Of a stretch of 64,000 nt of DNA, positions 8,121 through 17,655 are shown piece after piece. The stretch lies in the NCBI RefSeq assembly GCF_031979925.1, contig NZ_DALZFB010000007.1, forward strand, positions 1 through 64,000, in the 5' to 3' direction. The notes beneath the pieces are model-generated. The model ran no database searches, was not told where the DNA came from, and worked only from the letters and a program-made list of their open reading frames with translations. Made by a program: the position numbers and the translations under genes. Origin of the DNA: Pseudescherichia sp031979925 (GTDB lineage: Bacteria; Pseudomonadota; Gammaproteobacteria; Enterobacterales; Enterobacteriaceae). Numbering within the stretch: the first letter of the stretch is position 1; each line of letters begins with the position of its first letter.

Positions 8121-9401
8121 TTGTTTGACCGTTATGATGCCGGTGAGCAGGCGGTGCTGGTACACATCTATTTTTCGCAAGACAAAGATATGGAAGATCT
8201 CCAGGAGTTTGAATCCCTGGTCTCTTCAGCTGGCGTCGACGCAATGCAGGTGATTACCGGTAGCCGTAAAGCACCGCACCCCAAATATTTTGTTGGTGAA
8301 GGTAAGGCAGTTGAAATAGCGGACGCCGTAAAAGCATCGGGTGCATCGGTTGTGCTTTTTGATCATGCCCTAACCCCAGCCCAGGAACGAAACCTGGAGC
8401 GACTGTGCGAGTGTCGTGTTATCGATCGCACCGGTCTGATTTTAGACATTTTTGCCCAACGTGCACGTACCCATGAGGGGAAACTGCAGGTTGAGCTGGC
8501 GCAGCTGCGCCATCTGGCCACGCGTCTGGTGCGCGGCTGGACCCACCTTGAGCGTCAGAAGGGCGGGATTGGTTTACGCGGTCCGGGTGAAACCCAGCTC
8601 GAAACCGACCGTCGTTTACTGCGTAACCGTATCACCCTGATCCTCTCGCGCCTTGAGCGCGTTAGCAAACAGCGCGAGCAGGGGCGTCGGTCACGCGCGA
8701 AAGCGGATATCCCCACGGTATCGCTGGTCGGCTATACCAACGCCGGTAAATCGACGCTGTTTAACCAGATCACTGAAGCGCAGGTCTACGCTGCGGACCA
8801 GCTGTTTGCCACGCTGGATCCGACCCTGCGCCGCATTGACGTCGCCGATGTCGGCGAGACCGTGCTGGCAGATACGGTAGGTTTTATCCGCCATCTGCCA
8901 CACGACCTGGTGGCTGCCTTTAAGGCGACCCTGCAGGAGACGCGCCAGGCCACGCTGCTGCTGCACGTGATCGATGCCGCCGATCTTCGCGTCCAGGAAA
9001 ACATTGAGGCGGTGAATACCGTTCTCGAAGAGATCGACGCTCATGAGATCCCGACCCTGCTGGTGATGAACAAGATCGATATGCTCGACGAGTTCGAACC
9101 GCGTATCGACAGGGACGATGAAAACAGACCGATTCGGGTTTGGCTGTCTGCGCAAACCGGGGTGGGTGTACCACTGTTATTTCAGGCGCTAACCGAGCGT
9201 CTCTCCGGGGAGGTAGCCCAGCATACGCTGAACCTGCCTCCGCAGGAGGGGCGGCTAAGAAGCCGATTTTATCAGCTTCAGGCGATAGAAAAAGAGTGGA
9301 CGGAGGAGGACGGCAGCCTGGGTCTGCAAGTTCGTCTGCCGATTGTTGAATGGCGTCGCCTCTGTAAACAAGAACCTGCATTGGTTGACTACGTAGTCTG
9401 A
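8121..9401 (+). CDS. hflX: Ribosome-associated GTPase HflX
   Basis: This is a heat-shock GTPase that splits or rescues stalled 70S ribosomes. The 426-aa protein has an N-terminal HflX domain with the GGIGLRGPGETQLETDRR signature (near 155) and a G domain with G1 GYTNAGKST (near 205), G3 DTVGF and G4 NKID. The start codon is TTG at 8121, giving (M)FDRYDAGEQ, aligned with the E. coli N-terminus. It is supported by the SD AAGAGGG at 8107-8113; the next ATG would remove conserved residues. Confidence 0.95.
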   Translation: MFDRYDAGEQAVLVHIYFSQDKDMEDLQEFESLVSSAGVDAMQVITGSRKAPHPKYFVGEGKAVEIADAVKASGASVVLFDHALTPAQERNLERLCECRVIDRTGLILDIFAQRARTHEGKLQVELAQLRHLATRLVRGWTHLERQKGGIGLRGPGETQLETDRRLLRNRITLILSRLERVSKQREQGRRSRAKADIPTVSLVGYTNAGKSTLFNQITEAQVYAADQLFATLDPTLRRIDVADVGETVLADTVGFIRHLPHDLVAAFKATLQETRQATLLLHVIDAADLRVQENIEAVNTVLEEIDAHEIPTLLVMNKIDMLDEFEPRIDRDDENRPIRVWLSAQTGVGVPLLFQALTERLSGEVAQHTLNLPPQEGRLRSRFYQLQAIEKEWTEEDGSLGLQVRLPIVEWRRLCKQEPALVDYVV

Positions 9402-9467
9402 CCTGGCGGCTTGCCTGAAGACTTTTCCCCTCCAGGGGATAACGAATAACAAATATGGAGCACATAC

Positions 9468-10727
9468 ATGGCGTGGAACCAGCCCGGTAATAACGGACAA
9501 GACCGCGACCCGTGGGGAAGCAGCAATAATCAAGGCGGCAACTCTGGGGGAAATGGAAATAAAGGCGGTCGCGATCAGGGGCCTCCTGATTTAGATGATA
9601 TCTTCCGCAAGCTGAGCAAGAAACTGGGCGGCTTTGGCGGTGGAAAAGGAACCGGATCGGGCGGCGGCAGCTCCGCACCCGGCCCACGCAGCCGCATGGG
9701 CGGCCGCATTGTCACCATCGCGGCGGCGGCGGTCGTTATTATCTGGGCGGCCAGCGGTTTCTACACCATTAAAGAGGCGGAGCGCGGCGTCGTAACCCGT
9801 TTCGGTAAGTTCAGCCATCTGGTAGAGCCAGGCCTGAACTGGAAACCGACCTTTATTGATGACGTCACGGCGGTAAACGTTGAGTCGGTACGCGAGCTGG
9901 CAGCCTCTGGCGTCATGCTGACCTCTGACGAGAACGTGGTCCGCGTTGAGATGAACGTTCAGTATCGCGTGACCAATCCTGAGCGCTACCTGTTTAGCGT
10001 AACCAGCGCCGATAACAGCCTGCGCCAGGCAACCGACAGCGCCCTGCGCGGCGTAATCGGTAAATACACTATGGACCGTATCCTGACCGAAGGTCGTACC
10101 GTTATTCGTAGCGATACCCAGCGTGAACTGGAAGAGACCATTCGTCCGTACAACATGGGTATTACCCTGCTGGACGTCAACTTCCAGGCCGCACGTCCGC
10201 CGGAAGCGGTGCAGGCCGCATTTGACGATGCCATTGCCGCCCGTGAGAACGAGCAGCAGTCCATTCGTGAAGCTGAAGCCTACGCTAACGAAGTTCAGCC
10301 GCGGGCAAATGGCCAGGCGCAGCGTATCCTTGAGGAAGCGCGTGCCTACCGGACCCAGACAATCCTGGAAGCGCAGGGTGAAGTGGCGCGCTTTGCCAAG
10401 ATCCTGCCGGAATATAAGGCTGCTCCGGAGATTACCCGCGAGCGTCTCTATATCGAAACCATGGAAAAAGTGCTGAGCCATACCCGCAAGGTATTGGTTA
10501 ACGATAAAGGCGGCAACCTGATGGTTCTGCCGCTGGATCAGATGCTGAAAGGCGGCGCGCCTGCGGCAAAGAGCGATACCAGCGGGGCGAATAACCTGCT
10601 GCGCTTGCCGCCTGCGTCAAACACCAACAGCAGCACCAGTAACGCACCGTCTGCTGGCCAGGGTGACATCATGGACCAACGCCGTGCGAACGCACAGCGT
10701 AACGACTACCAGCGTCAGGGGGAATAA
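9468..10727 (+). CDS. hflK: FtsH-regulating SPFH protein HflK
   Basis: With HflC it builds a periplasmic cage around the membrane protease FtsH and limits its activity. The 419-aa protein has a Gly/Asn-rich cytoplasmic N-terminus (1-80), one membrane segment (about 81-100), an SPFH/band-7 domain starting with KEAERGVVTRFG, a coiled-coil region rich in Ala/Glu (about 265-320) and a flexible tail. The hflC start follows after only two bases. Confidence 0.96.
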   Translation: MAWNQPGNNGQDRDPWGSSNNQGGNSGGNGNKGGRDQGPPDLDDIFRKLSKKLGGFGGGKGTGSGGGSSAPGPRSRMGGRIVTIAAAAVVIIWAASGFYTIKEAERGVVTRFGKFSHLVEPGLNWKPTFIDDVTAVNVESVRELAASGVMLTSDENVVRVEMNVQYRVTNPERYLFSVTSADNSLRQATDSALRGVIGKYTMDRILTEGRTVIRSDTQRELEETIRPYNMGITLLDVNFQAARPPEAVQAAFDDAIAARENEQQSIREAEAYANEVQPRANGQAQRILEEARAYRTQTILEAQGEVARFAKILPEYKAAPEITRERLYIETMEKVLSHTRKVLVNDKGGNLMVLPLDQMLKGGAPAAKSDTSGANNLLRLPPASNTNSSTSNAPSAGQGDIMDQRRANAQRNDYQRQGE

Positions 10728-10729
10728 CG

Positions 10730-11734
10730 ATGCGTAAGTCTGTAATTGCGATAATTATCATCGTGCTGGTAGTGCTCTACACCTCAATCTTTGTAGTGAA
10801 AGAGGGCGAGCGCGGTATTACGCTGCGCTTCGGTAAAGTGCTGCGTGACGATGAGAACAAACCACTGGTCTTTACGCCGGGCCTGCACTTTAAGCTGCCG
10901 TTTATTGAGACCGTGAAGACGCTGGATGCCCGTATCCAGACCATGGACAACCAGGCCGATCGCTTTGTCACCAAAGAGAAGAAAGACCTGATTGTTGACT
11001 CCTATATCAAGTGGCGCATCAGCGACTTCAGCCGCTACTACCTGGCAACCGGCGGCGGTGACGTCTCCCAGGCCGAAGTGCTGTTGAAACGTAAGTTCTC
11101 TGACCGCCTGCGTTCTGAGATTGGCCGTCTTGACGTTAAGGACATCGTGACCGACTCCCGTGGCCGACTGACACATGAGGTTCGCGACGCGCTGAACTCT
11201 GGCTCTGCCGGCACGGAAGATGAAGTGGCAACGCCTGCGGCGGATGACGAAATTGCTAAAGCAGCCGAGCGCATTACGGCGGAAACGAACGGCAAGGTGC
11301 CAGTCGTGAACCCGAACAGTATGGCCGCGCTGGGTATCGAAGTGGTGGATGTGCGTATCAAGCAGATCAACCTGCCAAGCGAAGTCTCTGAGGCGATCTA
11401 CAACCGTATGCGCGCCGAGCGTGAAGCGGTTGCCCGTCGCCACCGTTCACAGGGTCAGGAAGCCGCAGAAAAACTGCGCGCAACGTCGGATTACGAAGTG
11501 ACTAAAACCCTGGCGGAAGCCGAACGTGAAGGACGTATCCTGCGCGGTGAAGGTGATGCCGAAGCGGCTAAGCTGTTTGCCGACGCGTTCAGCCAGGATC
11601 CGGACTTCTACGCCTTTATCCGTAGCCTGCGCGCCTATGAGAGCAGCTTCCAGAGCAATCAGGACGTGATGGTACTCAGCCCGGACAGCGACTTCTTCCG
11701 CTACATGAAGACGCCGGGAACGGTTACTCGCTAA
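10730..11734 (+). CDS. hflC: FtsH-regulating SPFH protein HflC
   Basis: Partner of HflK in the FtsH-HflKC complex. The 334-aa protein has a single N-terminal membrane anchor (about 4-22), an SPFH domain beginning VVKEGERGITLRFGKVL, a helical Ala/Glu/Arg-rich stretch (about 230-285) and a C-terminal DPDFYAFIRSLRAYESSF block. It matches E. coli HflC closely, including length. It is the last gene before the terminator at 11760-11796. Confidence 0.96.
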   Translation: MRKSVIAIIIIVLVVLYTSIFVVKEGERGITLRFGKVLRDDENKPLVFTPGLHFKLPFIETVKTLDARIQTMDNQADRFVTKEKKDLIVDSYIKWRISDFSRYYLATGGGDVSQAEVLLKRKFSDRLRSEIGRLDVKDIVTDSRGRLTHEVRDALNSGSAGTEDEVATPAADDEIAKAAERITAETNGKVPVVNPNSMAALGIEVVDVRIKQINLPSEVSEAIYNRMRAEREAVARRHRSQGQEAAEKLRATSDYEVTKTLAEAEREGRILRGEGDAEAAKLFADAFSQDPDFYAFIRSLRAYESSFQSNQDVMVLSPDSDFFRYMKTPGTVTR

Positions 11735-11759
11735 CTCCGTAGTCGTCACTACGCTAATC

Positions 11760-11796
11760 AAACCACCGTCATCCTCAGGAGGCGGTGGTTTTCTTT
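11760..11796 (+). terminator. Rho-independent terminator after hflC
   Basis: The perfect 9-bp stem AAACCACCG (11760-11768) pairs with CGGTGGTTT (11783-11791), followed by a T-rich run. It ends the hfl superoperon 13 bp before yjeT, so yjeT is probably read by leak-through or from its own promoter. Confidence 0.88.
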
Positions 11797-11809
11797 TGAA
11801 GGAAGCATA

Positions 11810-12007
11810 ATGAACTCCACCATTTGGTTGGCGCTGGCCTTAGTATTGGTGCTGGAAGGGCTGGGTCCCATGCTCTATCCGCGTCTGTGGCGACGTATGA
11901 TCGCCTCGCTTGCGCTGCTGCCGGATACTATTTTACGTCGTTTTGGCGGGGGATTAGTGGTTGCCGGAGTCTTGATCTACTATATGTTGAGGAAAACGAT
12001 TGGCTAG
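11810..12007 (+). CDS. yjeT: Small membrane protein YjeT (DUF2065)
   Basis: The 65-aa protein has two predicted membrane helices (about 4-22 and 42-60) and the family phrase LVLEGLGPMLYPRLWRRM. No biochemical role is known to me. It sits between hflC and purA as in E. coli, with the ribosome-binding site GAAGGAA just upstream. It overlaps no neighbour. Confidence 0.9.
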   Translation: MNSTIWLALALVLVLEGLGPMLYPRLWRRMIASLALLPDTILRRFGGGLVVAGVLIYYMLRKTIG

Positions 12008-12073
12008 AGAAATAGCACGCAGATTGGCCAAAATTTGCCGACAAAAAGTGCTGATTATCAGAAAAAGCGATGG

Positions 12074-12104
12074 TAGAATCCTTTTTTAAGCAAACGGTGA
12101 TTTT
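12074..12104 (+). promoter_or_regulatory. purA promoter -10 and possible PurR operator
   Basis: A -10-like TAGAAT lies at 12074-12079, with a weak -35 CTGATT 17 bp upstream. Immediately after, 12088-12104 contains AGCAAACGG, which resembles the GCAAACG half of the PurR consensus; the other half is poor. PurR repression of purA is known in E. coli, but this operator placement is inferred by eye. Confidence 0.4.
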
Positions 12105-12109
12105 GAAAA

Positions 12110-13408
12110 ATGGGTAACAACGTCGTCGTACTGGGCACCCAATGGGGTGACGAAGGCAAAGGTAAGATCGTCGATCTCCTTACTGAACGTGCTAAATATG
12201 TGGTTCGCTATCAGGGCGGTCACAATGCAGGCCACACTCTCGTAATCAACGGTGAAAAAACCGTCCTCCACCTTATTCCATCAGGCATTCTGCGTGACAA
12301 TGTGACCAGCATCATCGGTAACGGTGTAGTGCTCTCTCCTGCTGCGCTGATGAAAGAGATGAAAGGCCTGGAAGAGCGTGGTATTCCGGTACGCGAACGT
12401 CTGCTGCTCTCCGAAGCTTGCCCGCTGATCCTCGACTATCACGTCGCGCTGGACGTGGCGCGTGAAAAAGCGCGCGGCGCGAAAGCGATCGGCACCACCG
12501 GTCGTGGTATCGGCCCGGCTTACGAAGATAAAGTGGCCCGTCGCGGCCTGCGCGTTGGCGACCTGTTTGACAAAGAGACCTTTGCTACCAAGCTGAAAGA
12601 GGTGATGGAATATCACAACTTCCAGCTGGTGAACTTCTACAAAGCAGACGCCGTTGACTACCAGAAAGTGCTGGACGATGTGATGGCGGTAGCCGACATC
12701 CTGACCGGCATGGTGGTTGACGTTTCCGATCTGCTGGACCAGGCGCGCAAGCGTGGCGATTTCGTCATGTTTGAAGGTGCGCAGGGTACGCTGCTGGATA
12801 TCGACCACGGTACCTATCCGTACGTGACCTCCTCCAACACCACCGCTGGTGGCGTGGCGACCGGCTCTGGCCTGGGTCCGCGCTACGTGGACTACGTGCT
12901 GGGGATCATCAAAGCCTACTCCACCCGCGTGGGCGCAGGTCCGTTCCCGACCGAGCTGTTCGATGAAACCGGCGAGTTCCTCTGCAAGCAGGGTAACGAG
13001 TTTGGCGCGACCACCGGGCGTCGTCGTCGTACCGGCTGGCTGGATATCGTTGCGATCCGTCGTGCAGTGCAGATCAACTCCCTGTCCGGCTTCTGCCTGA
13101 CCAAGCTGGACGTGCTGGACGGCCTGAAAGAGGTGAAAATCTGCGTCGGTTACCGCATGCCGGACGGTCGCGAAGTGACTACCACGCCGTTGGCCGCTGA
13201 CGACTGGGAAGGTATCGAGCCGATCTACGAAACCATGCCGGGCTGGTCTGAAACCACCTTCGGCGTGAAAGAGCGCAGCGGCCTGCCGCAGACAGCGCTG
13301 GACTATATCAAGCGCATCGAAGAGCTGACCGAGGTGCCGATTGATATTATCTCTACCGGCCCTGACCGTTCTGAGACGATGATCCTGCGCGATCCGTTTG
13401 ACGCGTAA
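12110..13408 (+). CDS. purA: Adenylosuccinate synthetase PurA
   Basis: Joins IMP and aspartate using GTP to make adenylosuccinate, the first committed step to AMP. The 432-aa protein is full length and has the GTP-binding loop GDEGKGK at residues 13-19, GHNAGHT near 41, the IMP-loop TTGRGIGPAYEDK near 130 and the STGPDRSETM guanine-binding segment near the end. There is no strong Shine-Dalgarno sequence before the ATG at 12110. A REP element follows the stop. Confidence 0.97.
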   Translation: MGNNVVVLGTQWGDEGKGKIVDLLTERAKYVVRYQGGHNAGHTLVINGEKTVLHLIPSGILRDNVTSIIGNGVVLSPAALMKEMKGLEERGIPVRERLLLSEACPLILDYHVALDVAREKARGAKAIGTTGRGIGPAYEDKVARRGLRVGDLFDKETFATKLKEVMEYHNFQLVNFYKADAVDYQKVLDDVMAVADILTGMVVDVSDLLDQARKRGDFVMFEGAQGTLLDIDHGTYPYVTSSNTTAGGVATGSGLGPRYVDYVLGIIKAYSTRVGAGPFPTELFDETGEFLCKQGNEFGATTGRRRRTGWLDIVAIRRAVQINSLSGFCLTKLDVLDGLKEVKICVGYRMPDGREVTTTPLAADDWEGIEPIYETMPGWSETTFGVKERSGLPQTALDYIKRIEELTEVPIDIISTGPDRSETMILRDPFDA

Positions 13409-13421
13409 TGTGATGTGACTT

Positions 13422-13452
13422 TGCCCGGCGGCGCTCTGCTAGCCGGGCCTAC
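13422..13452 (+). repeat. REP-type inverted repeat after purA
   Basis: GCCCGGC (13423-13429) pairs with GCCGGGC (13442-13448), with the typical GGCGCT loop start and CCTACG tail. It is the same family as the elements at 49405, 51877-52006 and 55261. There is no T-run, so it is more likely a REP than a strong terminator. Confidence 0.8.
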
Positions 13453-13573
13453 GTACCCTCTTTTGCCTCCTCTGTTCAAATAAATTAGCTGCCTACCTTC
13501 ATCGCGAGTTATTTAAGGTATAGTTAGTGTCATTGCGGCTATCCCGCGTTTTTCCTTTTATCCTGAGGTTGAT

Positions 13574-13999
13574 GTGCAGTTAACGAGTTTCACCGATTAC
13601 GGATTGCGTGCCCTGATCTATATGGCGTCGCTACCGGAAGGGCGAATGACCAATATCTCTGAAGTGACGGCAGTGTACGGGGTCTCCCGCAACCACATGG
13701 TCAAAATAATCAATCAGCTCAGCCGGGCGGGCTACGTCGCGGCGGTCAGAGGGAAAAACGGCGGCATTCGTTTAGGCAAACCTGCTAATACCATTCGCAT
13801 TGGTGACGTGGTGCGCGAGCTGGAACCTCTTGCGCTGGTGAACTGCAGCAGCGCATTTTGCCATATAACCCCTGCCTGCCGCCTGAAGCAGGCACTCTCT
13901 AAGGCCGTGGACAGTTTTCTGATGGAACTTGATCGCTACACGCTGGCCGATTTGGTTGAAGAGAATCAACCGCTGTATAAATTATTACTGGTGGAGTAA
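13574..13999 (+). CDS. nsrR: Nitric oxide-sensing repressor NsrR
   Basis: This is an Rrf2-family repressor whose iron-sulfur cluster is destroyed by NO, releasing genes for NO detoxification and repair. The 141-aa protein has an N-terminal winged helix (about 1-60, with SRNHMVKIINQLSRAGYV as recognition region) and cluster cysteines Cys91, Cys96 and Cys102. The start codon is GTG at 13574, giving the E. coli-like MQLTSFTDYGLRALIYMA. A target, ytfE, with a near-perfect operator is in this window at 49443-50105. rnr follows after 38 bp. Confidence 0.96.
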   Translation: MQLTSFTDYGLRALIYMASLPEGRMTNISEVTAVYGVSRNHMVKIINQLSRAGYVAAVRGKNGGIRLGKPANTIRIGDVVRELEPLALVNCSSAFCHITPACRLKQALSKAVDSFLMELDRYTLADLVEENQPLYKLLLVE

Positions 14000-14037
14000 G
14001 AGAACGCTCTGCCAGAGCTGACAACGGAGGAACCGCT

Positions 14038-16491
14038 ATGTCACATGATCCTTTCCAGGAGCGCGAAGCTGAGAAGTACGCGAACCCTATTCCCAGCCGC
14101 GAGTTCATTCTCGATCACTTATCAAAACGCGAAAAACCGGCTAATCGCGAAGAACTGGCGCAGGAACTCAATATTGAAGGCGAGGAGCAGCTGGAAGGGC
14201 TGCGCCGTCGCCTGCGCGCCATGGAGCGTGACGGGCAGCTGGTCTTTACCCGCCGCCAGTGTTACGCCCTGCCGGAACGTCTCGACCTGCTCAAAGGGAT
14301 AGTCATTGGCCATCGCGACGGCTATGGCTTCCTGCGCGTCGAAGGCCGCAAAGATGACCTTTACCTCTCCAGCGAGCAGATGAAAACTTGCATCCACGGC
14401 GATCAGGTACTGGCCCAGCCGCTCGGCTCGGATCGTAAAGGACGTCGCGAAGCACGTATCGTGCGCGTGCTGGTGCCAAAAACCGGCCAGATCGTCGGCC
14501 GCTACTTTACCGACGCAGGCGTAGGCTTTGTGGTGCCAGACGACAGCCGCATGAGCTTCGATATCCTTATCCCGCCGGAAGAGATTATGGGTGCGCGGAT
14601 GGGCTTCGTGGTGGTGGTGGAACTCACCCAGCGCCCGACGCGACGTACCAAAGCCATCGGTAAGATCGTTGAGGTACTCGGCGATAATATGGGTACCGGC
14701 ATGGCGGTTGACATGGCCCTGCGCACCCACGAGATCCCCTACGTCTGGCCGCCTGCCGTTGAGCAGGAAGTCAGCGGCCTGAAGGAGGAGGTCCCGGAGG
14801 AGGCGAAAGTCGGACGTGTCGATCTGCGTAACCTGCCGCTGGTCACCATTGATGGGGAAGACGCCCGTGACTTTGATGACGCGGTCTACTGCGAGAAAAA
14901 ACGCGGCGGCGGCTGGCGTCTGTGGGTAGCCATTGCTGACGTAAGCTACTACGTTCGCCCAGGCACCGCTTTGGATGACGAAGCGCGCAGCCGGGGTACC
15001 TCGGTCTACTTCCCGTCGCAGGTCGTACCGATGCTGCCGGAAGTGCTCTCCAACGGCCTCTGCTCCCTCAACCCGCAGGTTGACCGTCTCTGTATGGTCT
15101 GTGAGATGACTATCTCGGCGAAAGGGCGCTTAACCGGCTATAAATTCTACGAAGCGGTGATGAGCTCCCATGCACGCCTGACCTATACCAAGGTGTGGCA
15201 TATGCTGGAGGGCGACCAGGAGCTGCGTGAGCAGTATGCGCCGCTGGTGAAGCACATTGAAGAGCTGCATACCCTCTATAAAACGCTGAACCAGGCGCGA
15301 GAAGAGCGCGGCGGTATCTCCTTTGAGAGCGAAGAGGCGAAGTTTATCTTCAACGCCGAGCGCCGCATTGAGCGCATCGAGCTGACCGAGCGTAACGACG
15401 CCCACAAGCTGATTGAAGAGTGCATGATCCTCGCCAACATCTCTGCCGCCCGCTTTGTCGAGAAGGCAGAAGAACCTGCGCTGTTCCGTATTCACGACCG
15501 CCCGACCACCGAAGCCATTACCTCGTTCCGCTCGGTGCTGGCCGAGCTGGGTCTGGAGCTGCCAGGCGGCAACAAGCCGGAGCCGAGGGACTACGCCGCG
15601 CTGCTGGAGTCCATCGCCGATCGTCCCGACCATGAGATGTTGCAGACCATGCTGCTGCGCTCCATGAAGCAGGCGATCTACGATCCGGAGAACCGTGGCC
15701 ACTTTGGCCTCGCGCTACAGTCGTACGCCCACTTTACTTCGCCGATCCGCCGCTACCCGGATCTCTCCCTGCACCGCGCCATCAAGTACCTCGTCGCGAA
15801 AGAGCAGGGGCTTAAGGGTAACAGCACGCCATCGGGCGGCTGGCACTATCCGATGGAAGCGGTTCTACAGCTGGGGCAGCACTGTTCGATGGCCGAACGT
15901 CGTGCCGACGAAGCGACCCGCGACGTTGCCGACTGGCTGAAGTGCGACTTCATGCAGGATCACGTGGGCAGTAACTTCCAGGGTGTGATCGCCAGCGTCA
16001 CCGGCTTCGGCTTCTTTGTGCGCCTGAACGAGCTGTTTATCGATGGTCTGGTGCACGTCTCCTCGCTGGATAACGACTACTATCGTTTCGATCAGATCGG
16101 TCAGCGCCTGATTGGCGAATCCAGCGGCCAGACCTACCGTCTGGGCGATCGCGTTGAAGTACGCGTCGAAGCGGTGAACATGGACGATCGCAAAATCGAC
16201 TTTGCCCTGATCTCCAGCGAACGTGCTCCGCGCAACGTCGGCAAGACCGAACGCGAACGCGCTAAAAAGGGTGCTGCGGGTAAACCCAGCGGCCGCCGTC
16301 GCCAGGTCGGTAAAAAAGGTAACTTTGAGCCGGACAGCGAGTTCCGCCGTGATAAAGGCAAAGGCAAAAGAAAAGGCACCGACGGCGCACAGCCGAAGGT
16401 GAAGAAAGAGAAAGCCCCGTCGGCGAAGACGCAAAAAATAGCCGCCGCAACGAAAGCAAAGCGCGCGGCCAAAAAGAAAAACGCTGAGTAA
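14038..16491 (+). CDS. rnr: Exoribonuclease RNase R
   Basis: This is a processive 3'-5' exonuclease that degrades structured RNA and takes part in tmRNA-linked quality control. The 817-aa protein has an N-terminal helix-turn-helix and cold-shock domains (about 20-240), the RNB catalytic core with the DGEDARDFDDAVY acidic cluster near 280, an S1 domain (about 643-725, GVIASVTGFGFFVRL) and a Lys/Arg-rich tail. In E. coli rlmB follows directly in the same operon; here 11 kb of foreign-looking genes intervene. Confidence 0.96.
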   Translation: MSHDPFQEREAEKYANPIPSREFILDHLSKREKPANREELAQELNIEGEEQLEGLRRRLRAMERDGQLVFTRRQCYALPERLDLLKGIVIGHRDGYGFLRVEGRKDDLYLSSEQMKTCIHGDQVLAQPLGSDRKGRREARIVRVLVPKTGQIVGRYFTDAGVGFVVPDDSRMSFDILIPPEEIMGARMGFVVVVELTQRPTRRTKAIGKIVEVLGDNMGTGMAVDMALRTHEIPYVWPPAVEQEVSGLKEEVPEEAKVGRVDLRNLPLVTIDGEDARDFDDAVYCEKKRGGGWRLWVAIADVSYYVRPGTALDDEARSRGTSVYFPSQVVPMLPEVLSNGLCSLNPQVDRLCMVCEMTISAKGRLTGYKFYEAVMSSHARLTYTKVWHMLEGDQELREQYAPLVKHIEELHTLYKTLNQAREERGGISFESEEAKFIFNAERRIERIELTERNDAHKLIEECMILANISAARFVEKAEEPALFRIHDRPTTEAITSFRSVLAELGLELPGGNKPEPRDYAALLESIADRPDHEMLQTMLLRSMKQAIYDPENRGHFGLALQSYAHFTSPIRRYPDLSLHRAIKYLVAKEQGLKGNSTPSGGWHYPMEAVLQLGQHCSMAERRADEATRDVADWLKCDFMQDHVGSNFQGVIASVTGFGFFVRLNELFIDGLVHVSSLDNDYYRFDQIGQRLIGESSGQTYRLGDRVEVRVEAVNMDDRKIDFALISSERAPRNVGKTERERAKKGAAGKPSGRRRQVGKKGNFEPDSEFRRDKGKGKRKGTDGAQPKVKKEKAPSAKTQKIAAATKAKRAAKKKNAE

Positions 16492-16498
16492 AATTATT

Positions 16499-16530
16499 AA
16501 TCCCCTTTATTCGTAAAGGGGATTTTTTAT
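16499..16530 (+). terminator. Rho-independent terminator after rnr
   Basis: The perfect 11-bp stem AATCCCCTTTA (16499-16509) and TAAAGGGGATT (16514-16524) with loop TTCG is followed by a T-rich tract. It separates the nsrR-rnr unit from the island that starts at 16654. Confidence 0.93.
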
Positions 16531-16653
16531 TTCTGCCGTTAGCTAATTTCCGGCAATCGATATTTTTTATTTGTCCTTAGCCCGAAAGCCCGCCTGTGTA
16601 TAGTAGCTGCATAATTGTTAAATATCTGATGCGTTAATTCGCAAGGAGCTATT

Positions 16654-17655
16654 ATGCATCTGGCACGTTTCCCACGAATTTCACTGGGCCATTTTCCGAC
16701 CCCGCTTGAACCTTTAGAAAATCTCTCAGCCTTGCTGGGCGGGCCGAAAATATGGATTAAGCGCGACGATGCAACCGGCCTTGCTACCGGCGGAAATAAG
16801 ACCCGTAAGCTTGAATTCCTGCTGGCCGATGCGCAGCAGCAGGGCGCTGACGTGATTATTACCCAGGGCGCAACCCAGTCCAACCACGTGCGGCAGACCA
16901 TCGCCGGCGCGGCAAAGCTCGGCCTGCCTGCCAAAGTGCTGCTGGAGAAGCGGGTCACCGACTTTGGCGAAGATTATCAGCGCTCCGGCAACGTGTTGCT
17001 GGATGAGCTGCTCGGCGGGGAGATCGTCGCTCACCTGCCGGGCGGTACTGACATGCAGCAGGCCATGGATATCTACGCCAGCGAGCTGCGCGAGAAGGGC
17101 CACCGCCCCTACGTTATCCCTGGCGGCGGCTCTAACCCCATCGGCGCGCTGGGCTACGTTGCCTGCGCCGAAGAGCTGCTCTATCAATCCTCTCAGCTGC
17201 GGCTGCGTATCGATCATGTGGTCCACGCCACCGGGAGCACCGGCACTCAGGCCGGGCTGGTCGCGGGCTTCCACGCCACCCACAGCCACGTTCCGGTGCT
17301 GGGCATCAGCGTGCGTGTGCCGAAGGCGAAGCAGGAGGAGAACGTCTGGAATCTGGCCTCCCGCACCCTTGAGCTACTGGGCGTAGCGGGCGAGCTGCCG
17401 CGTGACGCCGTGGTGGCTAATAGCGATTACGTTGGTGAAGGCTACGGCCTGCCGACCGAAGGCATGCTGGAGGCGCTGCGCCTGCTGGCGCGTCACGAGG
17501 GTATCCTGCTGGATCCGGTCTACTCTGGCAAAGGTTTTGCCGGGCTGGTGGATCTGATCCGCAAAGGCCACTTCCGCAAAGATGAGAACGTGGTGTTCAT
17601 CCACACCGGCGGCTCCGCCGGGCTGTTTGGCTATCGCCAGGTGCTGGAAAAATGA
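16654..17655 (+). CDS. PLP-dependent D-cysteine desulfhydrase / L-cysteate sulfo-lyase family enzyme
   Basis: A 333-aa member of the fold-type II PLP family that includes D-cysteine desulfhydrase (DcyD), ACC deaminase and the cysteate sulfo-lyase CuyA; these enzymes cleave D-cysteine, or release sulfite from cysteate, giving pyruvate and ammonia. The PLP lysine is Lys49 in TGGNKTRKLEF, followed by QSNHVRQT (Ser76-Asn77-His78) and the C-terminal HTGGSAGLFGY. It differs from the recalled E. coli DcyD along its whole length, so it is not simply dcyD. It overlaps the next gene by ATGA and heads a ten-gene run with a taurine-type importer, which favours a sulfur substrate. Distinguishing desulfhydrase from sulfo-lyase is beyond the sequence alone. 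Confidence 0.82.
   Translation: MHLARFPRISLGHFPTPLEPLENLSALLGGPKIWIKRDDATGLATGGNKTRKLEFLLADAQQQGADVIITQGATQSNHVRQTIAGAAKLGLPAKVLLEKRVTDFGEDYQRSGNVLLDELLGGEIVAHLPGGTDMQQAMDIYASELREKGHRPYVIPGGGSNPIGALGYVACAEELLYQSSQLRLRIDHVVHATGSTGTQAGLVAGFHATHSHVPVLGISVRVPKAKQEENVWNLASRTLELLGVAGELPRDAVVANSDYVGEGYGLPTEGMLEALRLLARHEGILLDPVYSGKGFAGLVDLIRKGHFRKDENVVFIHTGGSAGLFGYRQVLEK

Noticed and set aside
9591..10481. 296-aa open frame opposite hflK
   Set aside because: Shadow ORF; the + strand protein matches HflK throughout.
16571..16604. TTGTCC and TATAGT upstream of the PLP enzyme gene as a sigma-70 promoter
   Set aside because: The spacing of 22 bp is too long for a standard promoter; no alternative -35 is convincing.
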